From the NCBI RefSeq assembly GCF_008843165.1, contig NZ_CP044427.1, forward strand, positions 2,046,001 to 2,110,000: 64,000 bases of DNA, in the 5' to 3' direction. Below the pieces are notes generated by a model. That model had not been told where the DNA came from. It did not search any database and saw only the letters and a list, made by a program, of their open reading frames with translations. The translations under genes were made by a program, and so were the position numbers. The stretch comes from Ornithinimicrobium pratense (GTDB lineage: Bacteria > Actinomycetota > Actinomycetes > Actinomycetales > Dermatophilaceae). Shown piece after piece: positions 18,019 through 26,946 of this stretch (its first letter is position 1; every line of letters starts with the position of its first letter).

Positions 18019-18061
18019 GTCTACCCCGGAGGCGCAACTCGCCCGCCGCCCAGACGCGGCC

Positions 18062-19468
<1,407 letters not shown>

Positions 19469-19576
19469 GGCCTCATCGTAGGAGGGCCTGGCTGCAGGTC
19501 TGTGGCCGCGCCCGCCGTCATCGCCCTCCGCGCGCCTCACCCGTCGCAACCGTCACACCACCTAGCGTCGGACGGC

Positions 19577-20440
19577 GTGACGGACAGGTATGGAGCAGAC
19601 GTGCTGACCGGTGACTGGCGCGCGCCGAGGCGCGGACGGGCCCAGCAGGTCGAGGCGCAGACCGGGCTGGTGGTCGAGGACGTCGACACCGGCTGGTGCG
19701 GAGCCGTGGTACGGGTGGAGAAGGCGGGCGGGATGCAGGTGGTGCACCTGGAGGACCGCCGCGGCAAGGTCAAGGGCTTCCCGCTCGGGCCCGGCTTCCT
19801 CCTCGAGGGCTCCCCTGTCGTGCTCACCGCCCCCACCGCCGAGCGCCGGGCCCAGGTCGCGGCGGCGAAGCAGGCGGCCCGCCGGACCGCGAGCGGGTCG
19901 GTCCGGGTCAACGGTCAGCCCGCCCGGGTGGCCAGCGGCTCACGGATCTGGGTCGAGGGCCGGCACGACGCCGAGCTGGTGGAGAAGGTCTGGGGCGACG
20001 ACCTCCGGGTGGAGGGCGTCGTGGTGGAGATGCTCGACGGTGTCGATGATCTGGCGGGCGAGATCCGCCGGTTCGCGCCCACGGCGCAACGGCGCCTCGG
20101 GGTGCTCGTCGACCACCTCGTCCCGGGCACCAAGGAGAGCCGGATCGTCGCAGCGGCGGAGAAGGTCAGCCAGCACGTGCGGATCCTCGGTCATCCTTAC
20201 GTCGACGTCTGGCAGTCGGTCAAACCGGCCCGGCTGGGCCTGCAGTCGTGGCCGGTCATCGAGAAGGGTCGCTCATGGAAGCACGGGGTGCTGGCCGAGC
20301 TGGGCTGGCCGCATACCTCGCAGACCGATGTCGCCCTGGGGTGGAAGAAGATCCTGTCCTCCGTGCGTTCCTACAGTGACCTGGAACCTACGCTGCTCGC
20401 CAGCGTCGAAGAGTTGATCGACTTCGTGACGGTTCCCTGA
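19577..20440 (+). CDS. DUF3097 domain protein
   Basis: This 287-residue protein belongs to an actinobacterial family of unknown function. Its N-terminal 90 residues are rich in beta strands (TGLVVEDVDTGWCGAVVRVE). The rest includes the conserved IWVEGRHDAELVEKVWGDDL segment, which resembles the TOPRIM nucleotidyl-transferase/hydrolase motif with its conserved Glu. It then runs through LVDHLVPGTKESRI and HPYVDVWQ. The TOPRIM-like reading is inference. GTG 19577 was chosen because a candidate -10 TAGCGT lies about 8 bases upstream, which would give a nearly leaderless message; no ribosome site is visible. Confidence 0.82.
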   Translation: MTDRYGADVLTGDWRAPRRGRAQQVEAQTGLVVEDVDTGWCGAVVRVEKAGGMQVVHLEDRRGKVKGFPLGPGFLLEGSPVVLTAPTAERRAQVAAAKQAARRTASGSVRVNGQPARVASGSRIWVEGRHDAELVEKVWGDDLRVEGVVVEMLDGVDDLAGEIRRFAPTAQRRLGVLVDHLVPGTKESRIVAAAEKVSQHVRILGHPYVDVWQSVKPARLGLQSWPVIEKGRSWKHGVLAELGWPHTSQTDVALGWKKILSSVRSYSDLEPTLLASVEELIDFVTVP

Positions 20441-20455
20441 CAAGGAGTGAGTGTC

Positions 20456-20899
20456 TTGACGCACAATCCCTACCCCCAGCAACCCCCTCTCCCGCAACCC
20501 GGCGACCCACGCGGCTACGCCGCCGCCCCGAACCCGGCGAACAGCGAGGAGCGCACGATGATGCTCGTCGCCCACCTGTCCGCCCCGGCGGCCATGCTGC
20601 TCAGCGTGGGCTGGCTGCCCTTCCTCGGCCCGCTGCTGGTCTGGCTGTTCTACCGCGAGCGCAGCGCGGCCGTACGGACGGCCGCTGCCGGCGCGTTCAA
20701 CTTCAACCTGACGATGACCATCGCCTCGGTGCTGACCTGGATCAGCGTCTTCGTCACGTTCGGCATCGGCCTCATCTGGGCGGTTCCCATCTGGGTCGTG
20801 CTGTTCATCGTCCAGATCTGGGTCCACGTGCGTGGCGCGCTGGCCGCCTCCCGCGGCGAGGTCTACTCCTATCCCCTCCAGATCCGCCTGCTCAGCTGA
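20456..20899 (+). CDS. Small DUF4870-type membrane protein
   Basis: The 147 residues begin with a Pro/Gln-rich cytoplasmic tail of about 25 residues. Three hydrophobic segments follow, resembling the DUF4870/Tic20-like family (AHLSAPAAMLLSVGWLPFLG, AAGAFNFNLTMTIASVLTW and IGLIWAVPIWVVLFIVQIW). TTG 20456 was chosen because AAGGAG at 20442-20447 sits 8 bases ahead; GTG 20447 in the same frame would overlap that site. Function is unknown. It probably forms a transcript with the preceding DUF3097 gene. Confidence 0.75.
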   Translation: MTHNPYPQQPPLPQPGDPRGYAAAPNPANSEERTMMLVAHLSAPAAMLLSVGWLPFLGPLLVWLFYRERSAAVRTAAAGAFNFNLTMTIASVLTWISVFVTFGIGLIWAVPIWVVLFIVQIWVHVRGALAASRGEVYSYPLQIRLLS

Positions 20900-20904
20900 C
20901 GCCT

Positions 20905-20932
20905 CTCGGCGTGTCACCCCCGACACGCTGAG
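20905..20932 (+). terminator. Terminator-like hairpin after the DUF4870 gene
   Basis: CTCGGCGTGTC-ACCCCC-GACACGCTGAG forms an 11-bp stem with one G-T pair, 5 bases after the stop. It lies at the head of a spacer between convergent transcription units. Confidence 0.7.
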
Positions 20933-21315
20933 GGACGCGGCCCCGCCCGCACCAACCCCTTGCGCCCGGTGCCGGGCAGGAGTAGAACTCTCCTACGCAC
21001 TCCTCACGGAGAGCGGATCGCAAGACTCGTCGAGGATTCGATGATCCGGCCGGGTGCCTGCACCCCGCCGGTGACCCCTCTGGTGATGCAGGGGAGAGCC
21101 TCGGGCACCTTCGCGATCGTCCGGTGCATCACCACTGGTCGTGGCCCGGTTGGCAGACTCATACTCTGCGAACCGGGCCACATCCATCTCTTGGCTCAGG
21201 CCCTGCTGGCTCATACCCGACAGGGACTGACGTCATTGTGGGGCGCCTACCCGACGGATCGACAGAGCACAGGTGGCGTGTCGGTGAACCCGCCTCCCCG
21301 CGCCGACGATCCGCG
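20933..21315. other. 383-base non-coding spacer with several inverted repeats
   Basis: No convincing gene is seen. The spacer holds three inverted repeats in sequence. The first is GGGTG-N4-CACCC near 21053-21065. The second is TGGTGATGCA (21081-21090) paired with TGCATCACCA (21125-21134). The third is a 39-base hairpin at 21142-21180. It separates the DUF4870 gene from the convergent type VII-like cassette. It could be a structured RNA, a tandem terminator region or the remnant of a mobile element. Confidence 0.6.
21142..21180. repeat. 39-base imperfect palindrome
   Basis: TGGCCCGGTT pairs perfectly with AACCGGGCCA. Inside, after one G-G mismatch, GCAGA pairs with TCTGC around a 7-base loop CTCATAC. 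The total stem is 15 bp with one mismatch. No T-tract follows on either strand. Confidence 0.85.
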
Positions 21316-22029
21316 CTACTTCTTGCGGGGCCTGAGCGGCGAGGGCCCGGGTGTCCACGGCACGACGATCTCCTGTTCCGCGGCCCGGACAGCCAGCCCT
21401 TCGGCCCGGTGTCCGGCGGACACCATCGCCTCCTCGATCGCCCGGGCCAGCTTCTCCGGCCGTGGCGTCCCCAGGATCCACCACGCGTAGGGGGTCCTGC
21501 TGCGGGCGCGGCCAGACGACACCGTGTTGGGCGTCTCCAGCAGGCCCGGGATGTGCAGCCACGTGCCCGCGTCGGTGGCGCTGTCCAGACCGTTCACCGC
21601 CAACGACCGGTAGGCCAGCGGTCCCGTCCCGATCCGGTAGAGCGGACTGACCTGCGGCATCCCCCGGTGCCGCGAGATCAGCTGGCTGCGGCGCAGCACC
21701 CGCACCCGGTTCGGGTCGACGCTTGTCCAGGGCACGACATACCGGGCCGTCCGGGTGGGTCCGTAGCCCAGCACCAGACCGTGCTCGCAGACGCGGTGCC
21801 GCTCCAGGATCCCCGGCAGCGCGAAGGCCGACCAGAACAGGAGCAGCAGGGAGAGCATGGCGAGGCGGAACCAGAGCGGGTCGTCCGGGACGGTGATCCA
21901 GTGCCAGGCGACGAAGGCCACGGTGAGGAGCAGCATGACCGTGCCCGAGAGGGGCCCGGGCCAACACCGGAAGGTCGACAGGACGCGACCCATGTCCGTG
22001 CCTCGCAGGGGCTCCTGGGGCTGCGCCAT
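21316..22029 (-). CDS. Uncharacterised membrane protein, last gene of the T7SS-like cassette
   Basis: The 237 residues have two adjacent hydrophobic helices at about 28-75 (TVMLLLTVAFVAWHWITV and FRLAMLSLLLLFWSAFALPG). A C-terminal soluble part of some 160 residues resembles a PH-like fold in pattern (VCEHGLVLGYGPTR and VPWTSVDPNRVRVL). The topology is the common two-helix bPH arrangement. It overlaps the previous gene by 1 base. In an effector cassette a membrane protein of this type could be an immunity factor against a membrane-active toxin; that is inference, and no homolog was recognised. Confidence 0.7.
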   Translation of the reverse strand: MAQPQEPLRGTDMGRVLSTFRCWPGPLSGTVMLLLTVAFVAWHWITVPDDPLWFRLAMLSLLLLFWSAFALPGILERHRVCEHGLVLGYGPTRTARYVVPWTSVDPNRVRVLRRSQLISRHRGMPQVSPLYRIGTGPLAYRSLAVNGLDSATDAGTWLHIPGLLETPNTVSSGRARSRTPYAWWILGTPRPEKLARAIEEAMVSAGHRAEGLAVRAAEQEIVVPWTPGPSPLRPRKK

Positions 22030-22838
22030 CAGCTCTCCTGCAGCAGCGAGTGGACGAACTCCTCGATCGCGTCGAAGCCTTCCCCGCGGAACCGGATGAG
22101 CCCGTCCGCCTCACGCTGGGACAGGTAGCTGCCCTCCGGACCGGAGTAGAGGCCTGCGAAGGTGGTCTCGTCGGGCACTGCGGGATCGGTCCGGCTCAGG
22201 GTCACGGCGACGAGGGCCTGACCGACCGGCTCGAGCCGGGGGTCATGCCCCTGGACCTCGTCAACGGTGAGGCGCAGGTCGAACTCGGGGACCTGCGTCT
22301 GGGGGTCCACGCCCGACCAGGCCATCAGGGCCAGCGCCGTGTCCTCCGTGGGAGCGAGCACGAACTCGTGAAAACCCTGTGCGGTGATGAACTCGGCCAA
22401 CCACCGCTCCTGCTCCTGCTCGTAGAAGACGATCCAGTCGGTCCCCATCGTGGTGGTGCGCTCGGCGACCACCATGGACGGCGCGTGCCGCCGCATCCCC
22501 AGCAGGGTCCAGACTTCTGGGGGCGAGGTCTGCTGGAGGGTGCCCTGGACGTCGTCGAGGGGCAGCGCCTCGACGAGTCCTCGCACGGTCAGCGAGCGCA
22601 TCCCCATCGCGACGGCGAGCTCACGTTCCGAAGGCTCCAGCGAGTCCAGCCAGGGCAACGGGACCGGACGGTCCACCCCCTCGAAGACAAGAGCGGCGAT
22701 CTCCTCATCGCTGTACGCCCCGAGGTTGAGCGCCTCCTCGGCGGACTCCTCGATCAACTCCCCGTGCAGGGAGATGACGTCAGGGTTGAGGAACGGGTCG
22801 TCCTGGTCCGGGGTCGGGTTGGCGTCATCATCGGGCAC
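22029..22838 (-). CDS. Uncharacterised acidic soluble protein, possibly EspG-like chaperone
   Basis: The 269-residue protein has no signal peptide or membrane helix and is strongly acidic at the N-terminus (DDDANPTPDQDDPF). The pattern SDEEIAALVFEGVDRP followed by SERELAVAMGMRSLTVRGLV, and later predicted strands, loosely resembles EspG-type ESX chaperones. The similarity is remote and judged only by eye. It sits 72 bases downstream of the large effector-like gene and overlaps the membrane protein gene by 1 base. A chaperone or immunity role is therefore plausible but unproven. Confidence 0.6.
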   Translation of the reverse strand: MPDDDANPTPDQDDPFLNPDVISLHGELIEESAEEALNLGAYSDEEIAALVFEGVDRPVPLPWLDSLEPSERELAVAMGMRSLTVRGLVEALPLDDVQGTLQQTSPPEVWTLLGMRRHAPSMVVAERTTTMGTDWIVFYEQEQERWLAEFITAQGFHEFVLAPTEDTALALMAWSGVDPQTQVPEFDLRLTVDEVQGHDPRLEPVGQALVAVTLSRTDPAVPDETTFAGLYSGPEGSYLSQREADGLIRFRGEGFDAIEEFVHSLLQES

Positions 22839-22910
22839 AGCGGGTCTCCGTCGTGGTGGGGGGGTGTCTGACAGGTCAGCAGAGAGATGGGCGGGGACGA
22901 GTGAGCTGGG

Positions 22911-24278
22911 CTAACCGCCGAAGAGTCCCTTCCAGACCTTCTTGCCCACGTTCTTGACGCCGTCGACCGCTCTCGAGCCGACGTCCTTGCCGAAGTCCCA
23001 CGCCCGTGCGGCAGCCTCCCCGATCGCCTCTCGGTTCTCGTAGATCCAGGCCCCGGCCGCCACGGCTCCACCGACGGCGATGACGCCCAGACCCACCGGG
23101 CCCAGCGCGGCACCGGCGAGCAGTGCGTAGGTCGCGACGGACCCCGCCGCCGCGCCCCCGAAGCCACCTGCGCCGACGACAAGCCGGTCCGTGGCAGACA
23201 TCCCGTCTCCACCGCGGACTGCCCGGTAGACGTCGTAACCCCCGGTGACCGCCCCGAGCGGGGCGAGGAGTCGACCGCCGGCCCGGGCGCCCGACATGAC
23301 CCGGCTGTTGCTGAAGCGGGTCAACGCGCCCGGCCGAGCGGCGCTGTTGCGCGGGACACCGTCCCGGATCTCGCCGTAGCGGTGGTGCGACCCGCCCGCC
23401 CGGGGATAGCGGCGCTGGGCATGGCCCAACGCGGTGCGGTCAGCCTGCAACCGCCGCATGTTCTTGTAGTAGCGGTGCGACCCGGCCAGCCCCTGCTCCC
23501 GCCGGGCGGCGATGAGATGCGACCGGGCCCCTCGGCCCTGGCCCCGGCTGTCGATGATGGCCTGCACGGTGCGCTGGTATGCGGCGCTCTCCCGGCCGAT
23601 GGTGACCGCCTGCCAGGAGTACCAGCCGTTGATGAGCGCCTTCTGGACGTTCTTGCCCGTGTCCAGGAGCACCTGCGGACTCGTCTCGCCCCGCACGATC
23701 GCCTCGATCTGCTCGCGGTCCAGCCGGACCTGCTGCGGCAGGATCGCGGCCGTCGACGCCGCCCAGGCGTCGACGGCGGAGGTGCTGGCCCCGTCCGGCG
23801 ACCAGGTCGTCGCGAGGCCGGACAGGTTCGAGCGGGCCCGGGACTGCGCCTCCTCGAAGGTGAGCTGTGCGGAGTCGGCGTTGCTGCGGTGCCGGGACAT
23901 GTCGGTGCGGGCCTGCGACTCCGCCTGCGTCTCTCCCGTGTTGCGGGCCAGGGTGAGGAGCCGCTGCGCCTCGGCATACCCGTCGGAGGCGGTGTCGACC
24001 GCCGACTGGGCAGTTTCCAGTGCGTCGGCGTAGTCGGCGAGCGCTCCGGCCACGTCGGCGAAGACCTGGGCCGCCTCCTCCATGGCCGCCGCACCATCGT
24101 GGTAGAGGCCTTGGAAATCCGCCACGCGCCGGGTGGGCAGCGCAGCCTCGGCGGACCCAGCCGCGCTGAAGAGAGTGTCCAACCGGCCGCCGCCCACGCG
24201 TTCGGCCAGCCCCGTCAGCCGGCTCGCGCCGTCACGGATGCCACCGGGGTTGCCCTGAGGCCGGGCGAAGACGCTCAC
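22911..24278 (-). CDS. Putative type VII-secreted effector with C-terminal glycine-zipper membrane segment
   Basis: The 455 residues start with a helical region resembling the T7SS signal domain (PQGNPGGIRDGASRLTGLAE, then long amphipathic helices to about 230). A basic linker rich in Arg, His and Tyr follows. Two glycine/alanine-rich hydrophobic stretches come near residues 370-415 (GGFGGAAAGSVATYALLAGA and GPVGLGVIAVGGAVAAGA). The end is a Lys/Gly tail containing VKNVGKKVWKGLFGG. There is no enzymatic motif. Glycine-zipper tails occur in membrane-permeabilising secreted toxins, so that activity is suspected. It overlaps the small helical gene upstream by 4 bases. A plain structural LXG-like protein is the alternative. 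Confidence 0.65.
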   Translation of the reverse strand: MSVFARPQGNPGGIRDGASRLTGLAERVGGGRLDTLFSAAGSAEAALPTRRVADFQGLYHDGAAAMEEAAQVFADVAGALADYADALETAQSAVDTASDGYAEAQRLLTLARNTGETQAESQARTDMSRHRSNADSAQLTFEEAQSRARSNLSGLATTWSPDGASTSAVDAWAASTAAILPQQVRLDREQIEAIVRGETSPQVLLDTGKNVQKALINGWYSWQAVTIGRESAAYQRTVQAIIDSRGQGRGARSHLIAARREQGLAGSHRYYKNMRRLQADRTALGHAQRRYPRAGGSHHRYGEIRDGVPRNSAARPGALTRFSNSRVMSGARAGGRLLAPLGAVTGGYDVYRAVRGGDGMSATDRLVVGAGGFGGAAAGSVATYALLAGAALGPVGLGVIAVGGAVAAGAWIYENREAIGEAAARAWDFGKDVGSRAVDGVKNVGKKVWKGLFGG

Positions 24279-24556
24279 CTGGCCACCTGCCCGCCGGTCG
24301 CGAGGTCGAGCTGCTCTCCGGCGGTGTCGCTGCCGGTGCCCATCGCGGACACCAGGACGGCGGCTGCCGCCACGGCGCCACCTGCTGCCAGGACGGCGTT
24401 CTGGGCGAGCACCCCGATCTCCCCGGTCGCGGCCCCCGCGATGTCACTGCCCGGCCCCCGGCACTCCAAGGAGTCGTCCGCCAGGTCCGACCCCAGGTTG
24501 TCCAAGCTTCGCGCCGCCTCGCGCAAGGCCGACGGGTCACCTCCGGAAAAGCCCAT
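24275..24556 (-). CDS. Small helical partner protein (EspC/WXG100-like)
   Basis: The 93 residues form a helix-turn-helix pattern: GDPSALREAARSLDNLGSDL, then an Ala-rich helix from about 40 to 70. This resembles the small ESX substrates that dimerise with, or escort, large T7SS effectors. It has no W-x-G motif, so it is closer to EspC/DUF2580-type than to true WXG100. A GGAGG ribosome site is 7 bases upstream. Its stop overlaps the effector start, implying 1:1 coupled translation. A candidate -10 TAGACT lies on the minus strand at 24637-24642. Confidence 0.65.
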   Translation of the reverse strand: MGFSGGDPSALREAARSLDNLGSDLADDSLECRGPGSDIAGAATGEIGVLAQNAVLAAGGAVAAAAVLVSAMGTGSDTAGEQLDLATGGQVAR

Positions 24557-24720
24557 AGCCAGCCACGCCTCCCACGCCTTGGTCCTGTAGCGGGCTCAGC
24601 GCAGATCCCCTCCGGCCAGCCCGACTGAGCAGCCCTAGTCTATGCACAGACGGCCCCTGACCTGCACCTGGCGACACCCCGGTCCCCACGCCCTGACTGG
24701 GTCGCCGCTCCCGGCTGGAG

Positions 24721-25974
24721 TCAACCCAGCAGCCGGTGCACCACGGTGTCCGCGAGGAGCCGGCCGCGCAGGCTCAGCCCGACCCGCCCCCGCACTGCTG
24801 CCCGCCCGTCGAGCAGACCCTCCGCGACCAGCCCCGCGACGGCGTGCCGCCCTTCAGGACGGAGCTGGCCGACGGGCAGCCCGTCGGCCAGCCGGACGCC
24901 GAGCAGCACCTGCTCGTCATAGCGCTCACTCTCCCCGAGCAGCTCGCGCGCGTGGGCCGGGCTGTTCCCCTGGTCTAGCCGGTCGGCGTAGGCACGCGGG
25001 TGCTTGACGTTCCACCAACGCACCCCCCCGACATGGCTGTGCGCTCCGGGGCCGACGCCCCACCAGTCGTTGCCCTGCCAGTAGGCGATGTTGTGCCGGC
25101 AGCGGCGCTCCGGGGAGCCGGCCCAGTTGGAGATCTCGTACCATTCGTAGCCGGCGGCACCGAGCAGCTCGTCGGCCAGCTCGTACTTGTCCGCCTCGTC
25201 GTCGTCGTCGGGCGCCGGCACGAGACCTCGGCGGACCTGCCCGTGCAGCTTGGTGCCCTCCTCGACCACCAGGGCGTAGGCCGAGACGTGGTCCGGCTCC
25301 AGAGCGGTCACCAGCTCCAGGCTCCTGCGCCAGTCCTGCAGCGACTCCCCCGGCGTGCCGTAGATGAGGTCCAGGCTGACCTGCATACCGGCTTCGCGCA
25401 CCGCACGCACCGCCCGCACCACGTTGGCGGGATCGTGGGTACGGTCCAGGGTGCGCAGCACCTGCGGGACGGCGGACTGCATGCCGATGCTGACCCGGGT
25501 GAAGCCGTGCGCCGCCAGCCGCTGCGCCACCTCGGGGGTCACCGTGTCCGGGTTGGCCTCGGTGCTCACCTCGGCGTCGGGCGCCAGGCCCCAGGTATGC
25601 CGCACCCGCTCCAGCAGTCCGCCGAGCTGGTGGGGGTCGAGCATCGTCGGCGTGCCGCCACCGACGAAAACGGTTTCGACGGGGCCGGGTCGGTCGCCGA
25701 GCACCCGGCCGGCGAGCTCGAGCTCGCGGTGGGCCGCCTCGACGAAGGCGTCGGTCAGGGACCGGGCCTCCCCCGACCGCAGCTCCCCTTCGGGTCCGGG
25801 CTGGCCCAGCTCGGGCAGCGTGTAGGTATTGAAGTCGCAGTAGCCGCAGCGGACCCGGCAGAAGGGGACGTGCAGGTAGACCGAGAAGGGGCCCGCGCCC
25901 ACGCTGGCCAGGGCGGACTCCGGGAGGGAGCCGTCCCGCGGCGCGGGTTCACCAGGGGGGAACGCGGACGGCAT
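24721..25974 (-). CDS. hemW: Radical SAM heme chaperone HemW
   Basis: The 417 residues form a coproporphyrinogen III oxidase-like radical SAM protein that acts as a heme chaperone rather than an oxidase. The [4Fe-4S] motif CRVRCGYCDF follows FSVYLHVPFC. The typical VFVGGGTPTMLDP, EANPDTVTPE and SIGMQSAVPQVL segments are present, and a HemW C-terminal domain completes it. ATG 25974 was chosen because residues upstream are unconserved. The gene is divergent from ppk2, with about 77 bases between them, and a heme role in respiration is likely. Confidence 0.92.
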   Translation of the reverse strand: MPSAFPPGEPAPRDGSLPESALASVGAGPFSVYLHVPFCRVRCGYCDFNTYTLPELGQPGPEGELRSGEARSLTDAFVEAAHRELELAGRVLGDRPGPVETVFVGGGTPTMLDPHQLGGLLERVRHTWGLAPDAEVSTEANPDTVTPEVAQRLAAHGFTRVSIGMQSAVPQVLRTLDRTHDPANVVRAVRAVREAGMQVSLDLIYGTPGESLQDWRRSLELVTALEPDHVSAYALVVEEGTKLHGQVRRGLVPAPDDDDEADKYELADELLGAAGYEWYEISNWAGSPERRCRHNIAYWQGNDWWGVGPGAHSHVGGVRWWNVKHPRAYADRLDQGNSPAHARELLGESERYDEQVLLGVRLADGLPVGQLRPEGRHAVAGLVAEGLLDGRAAVRGRVGLSLRGRLLADTVVHRLLG

Positions 25975-26051
25975 ACCCTCCAGTGTCCCAGACCGGACAC
26001 GGCGTCCTGGCTCGGCGCGTGCGGCCAACCGGGCCACGCTAACCTCGCAGG

Positions 26052-26942
26052 GTGCAGCAGCGCCTCCGTGAGTACATCGACAGCCTGCGGGACCAGGGCT
26101 ACACCGTCCGGGATGACCAGGGCTCAGACCCGGACCTGATCACCCCGGACGGGAGCGCCGTCGACACCTGGCGCGAGGACTACCCCTACAGCGAGCGGAT
26201 GACCCGCGACTACTACGAGGTCGAGAAATGGCTGCTGCAGGTGGAGCTGCTGAAGTTCCAGTACTGGGCCAAGGACAACGGCACCCGGCACCTGCTCGTC
26301 TTCGAAGGTCGGGACGCCGCCGGCAAGGGTGGCTCGATCAAGCGCTTCATGGAGCACCTCAACCCCCGCGGCGCCCGGGTGGTGGCGCTCAACAAGCCGA
26401 CCGAGGTCGAGGCGGGGCAGTGGTACTTCCAGCGCTACGTGGAGAACCTGCCGACCTCCGGGGAAGTCGTGCTCTTCGACCGGTCCTGGTACAACCGGGC
26501 CGGGGTCGAGCGGGTCATGGGGTTCTGCTCGCGGGCGGAGTACGAGATCTTCATGGAGCAGGCGCCGCTGTTCGAGCGGATGCTGGTCGATTCGGGCATC
26601 TCGATCACCAAGTTCTGGTTCTCGGTGACCCAGTCCGAGCAGCGGACCCGGTTCGCGATCCGGCAGCTGGACCCGGTGCGTCAGTGGAAGCTGTCGCCAA
26701 TGGACCTGGAGAGCCTGGACCGCTGGGACGACTACACCGCGGCCAAGGAGGAGATGTTCCGCCGGACAGACACCGACTGGGCGCCGTGGACCACGATCAA
26801 GTCCAACGACAAGAAGCGCGCCCGGATCAACGCGATGCGGCACTTCCTCAGCCAGTTCGAGTACGAGGGCAAGGACCACGACGTGGTGCTGCGCCCAGAC
26901 CCCCGGCTGGTCAAGCGGGCCCGGGACACGGTCGGCGACTGA
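26052..26942 (+). CDS. ppk2: Polyphosphate kinase 2
   Basis: This 296-residue PPK2-family enzyme uses polyphosphate to phosphorylate nucleoside diphosphates (or runs the reverse reaction). Walker A FEGRDAAGKGGSIK lies near residues 84-97. Walker B and the lid are LFDRSWYNRAGVERVMGF, followed by FWFSVTQSEQ and RRTDTDWAPW. The sequence resembles class I PPK2 (ADP-phosphorylating), though class assignment by eye is uncertain. The start is GTG 26052. It converges on trmB with only 4 bases between the stops. Confidence 0.92.
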   Translation: MQQRLREYIDSLRDQGYTVRDDQGSDPDLITPDGSAVDTWREDYPYSERMTRDYYEVEKWLLQVELLKFQYWAKDNGTRHLLVFEGRDAAGKGGSIKRFMEHLNPRGARVVALNKPTEVEAGQWYFQRYVENLPTSGEVVLFDRSWYNRAGVERVMGFCSRAEYEIFMEQAPLFERMLVDSGISITKFWFSVTQSEQRTRFAIRQLDPVRQWKLSPMDLESLDRWDDYTAAKEEMFRRTDTDWAPWTTIKSNDKKRARINAMRHFLSQFEYEGKDHDVVLRPDPRLVKRARDTVGD

Positions 26943-26946
26943 GTTT

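Noticed and set aside
20993-21214. 73-residue minus-strand reading frame in the spacer
   Set aside because: It has no ribosome site, runs across all the inverted repeats and ends in low-complexity His/Arg sequence, so it is probably not coding.
24557-24720. Additional small gene between the T7SS-like cassette and hemW
   Set aside because: The 164-base gap shows a candidate promoter element only and no frame with a plausible ribosome site.
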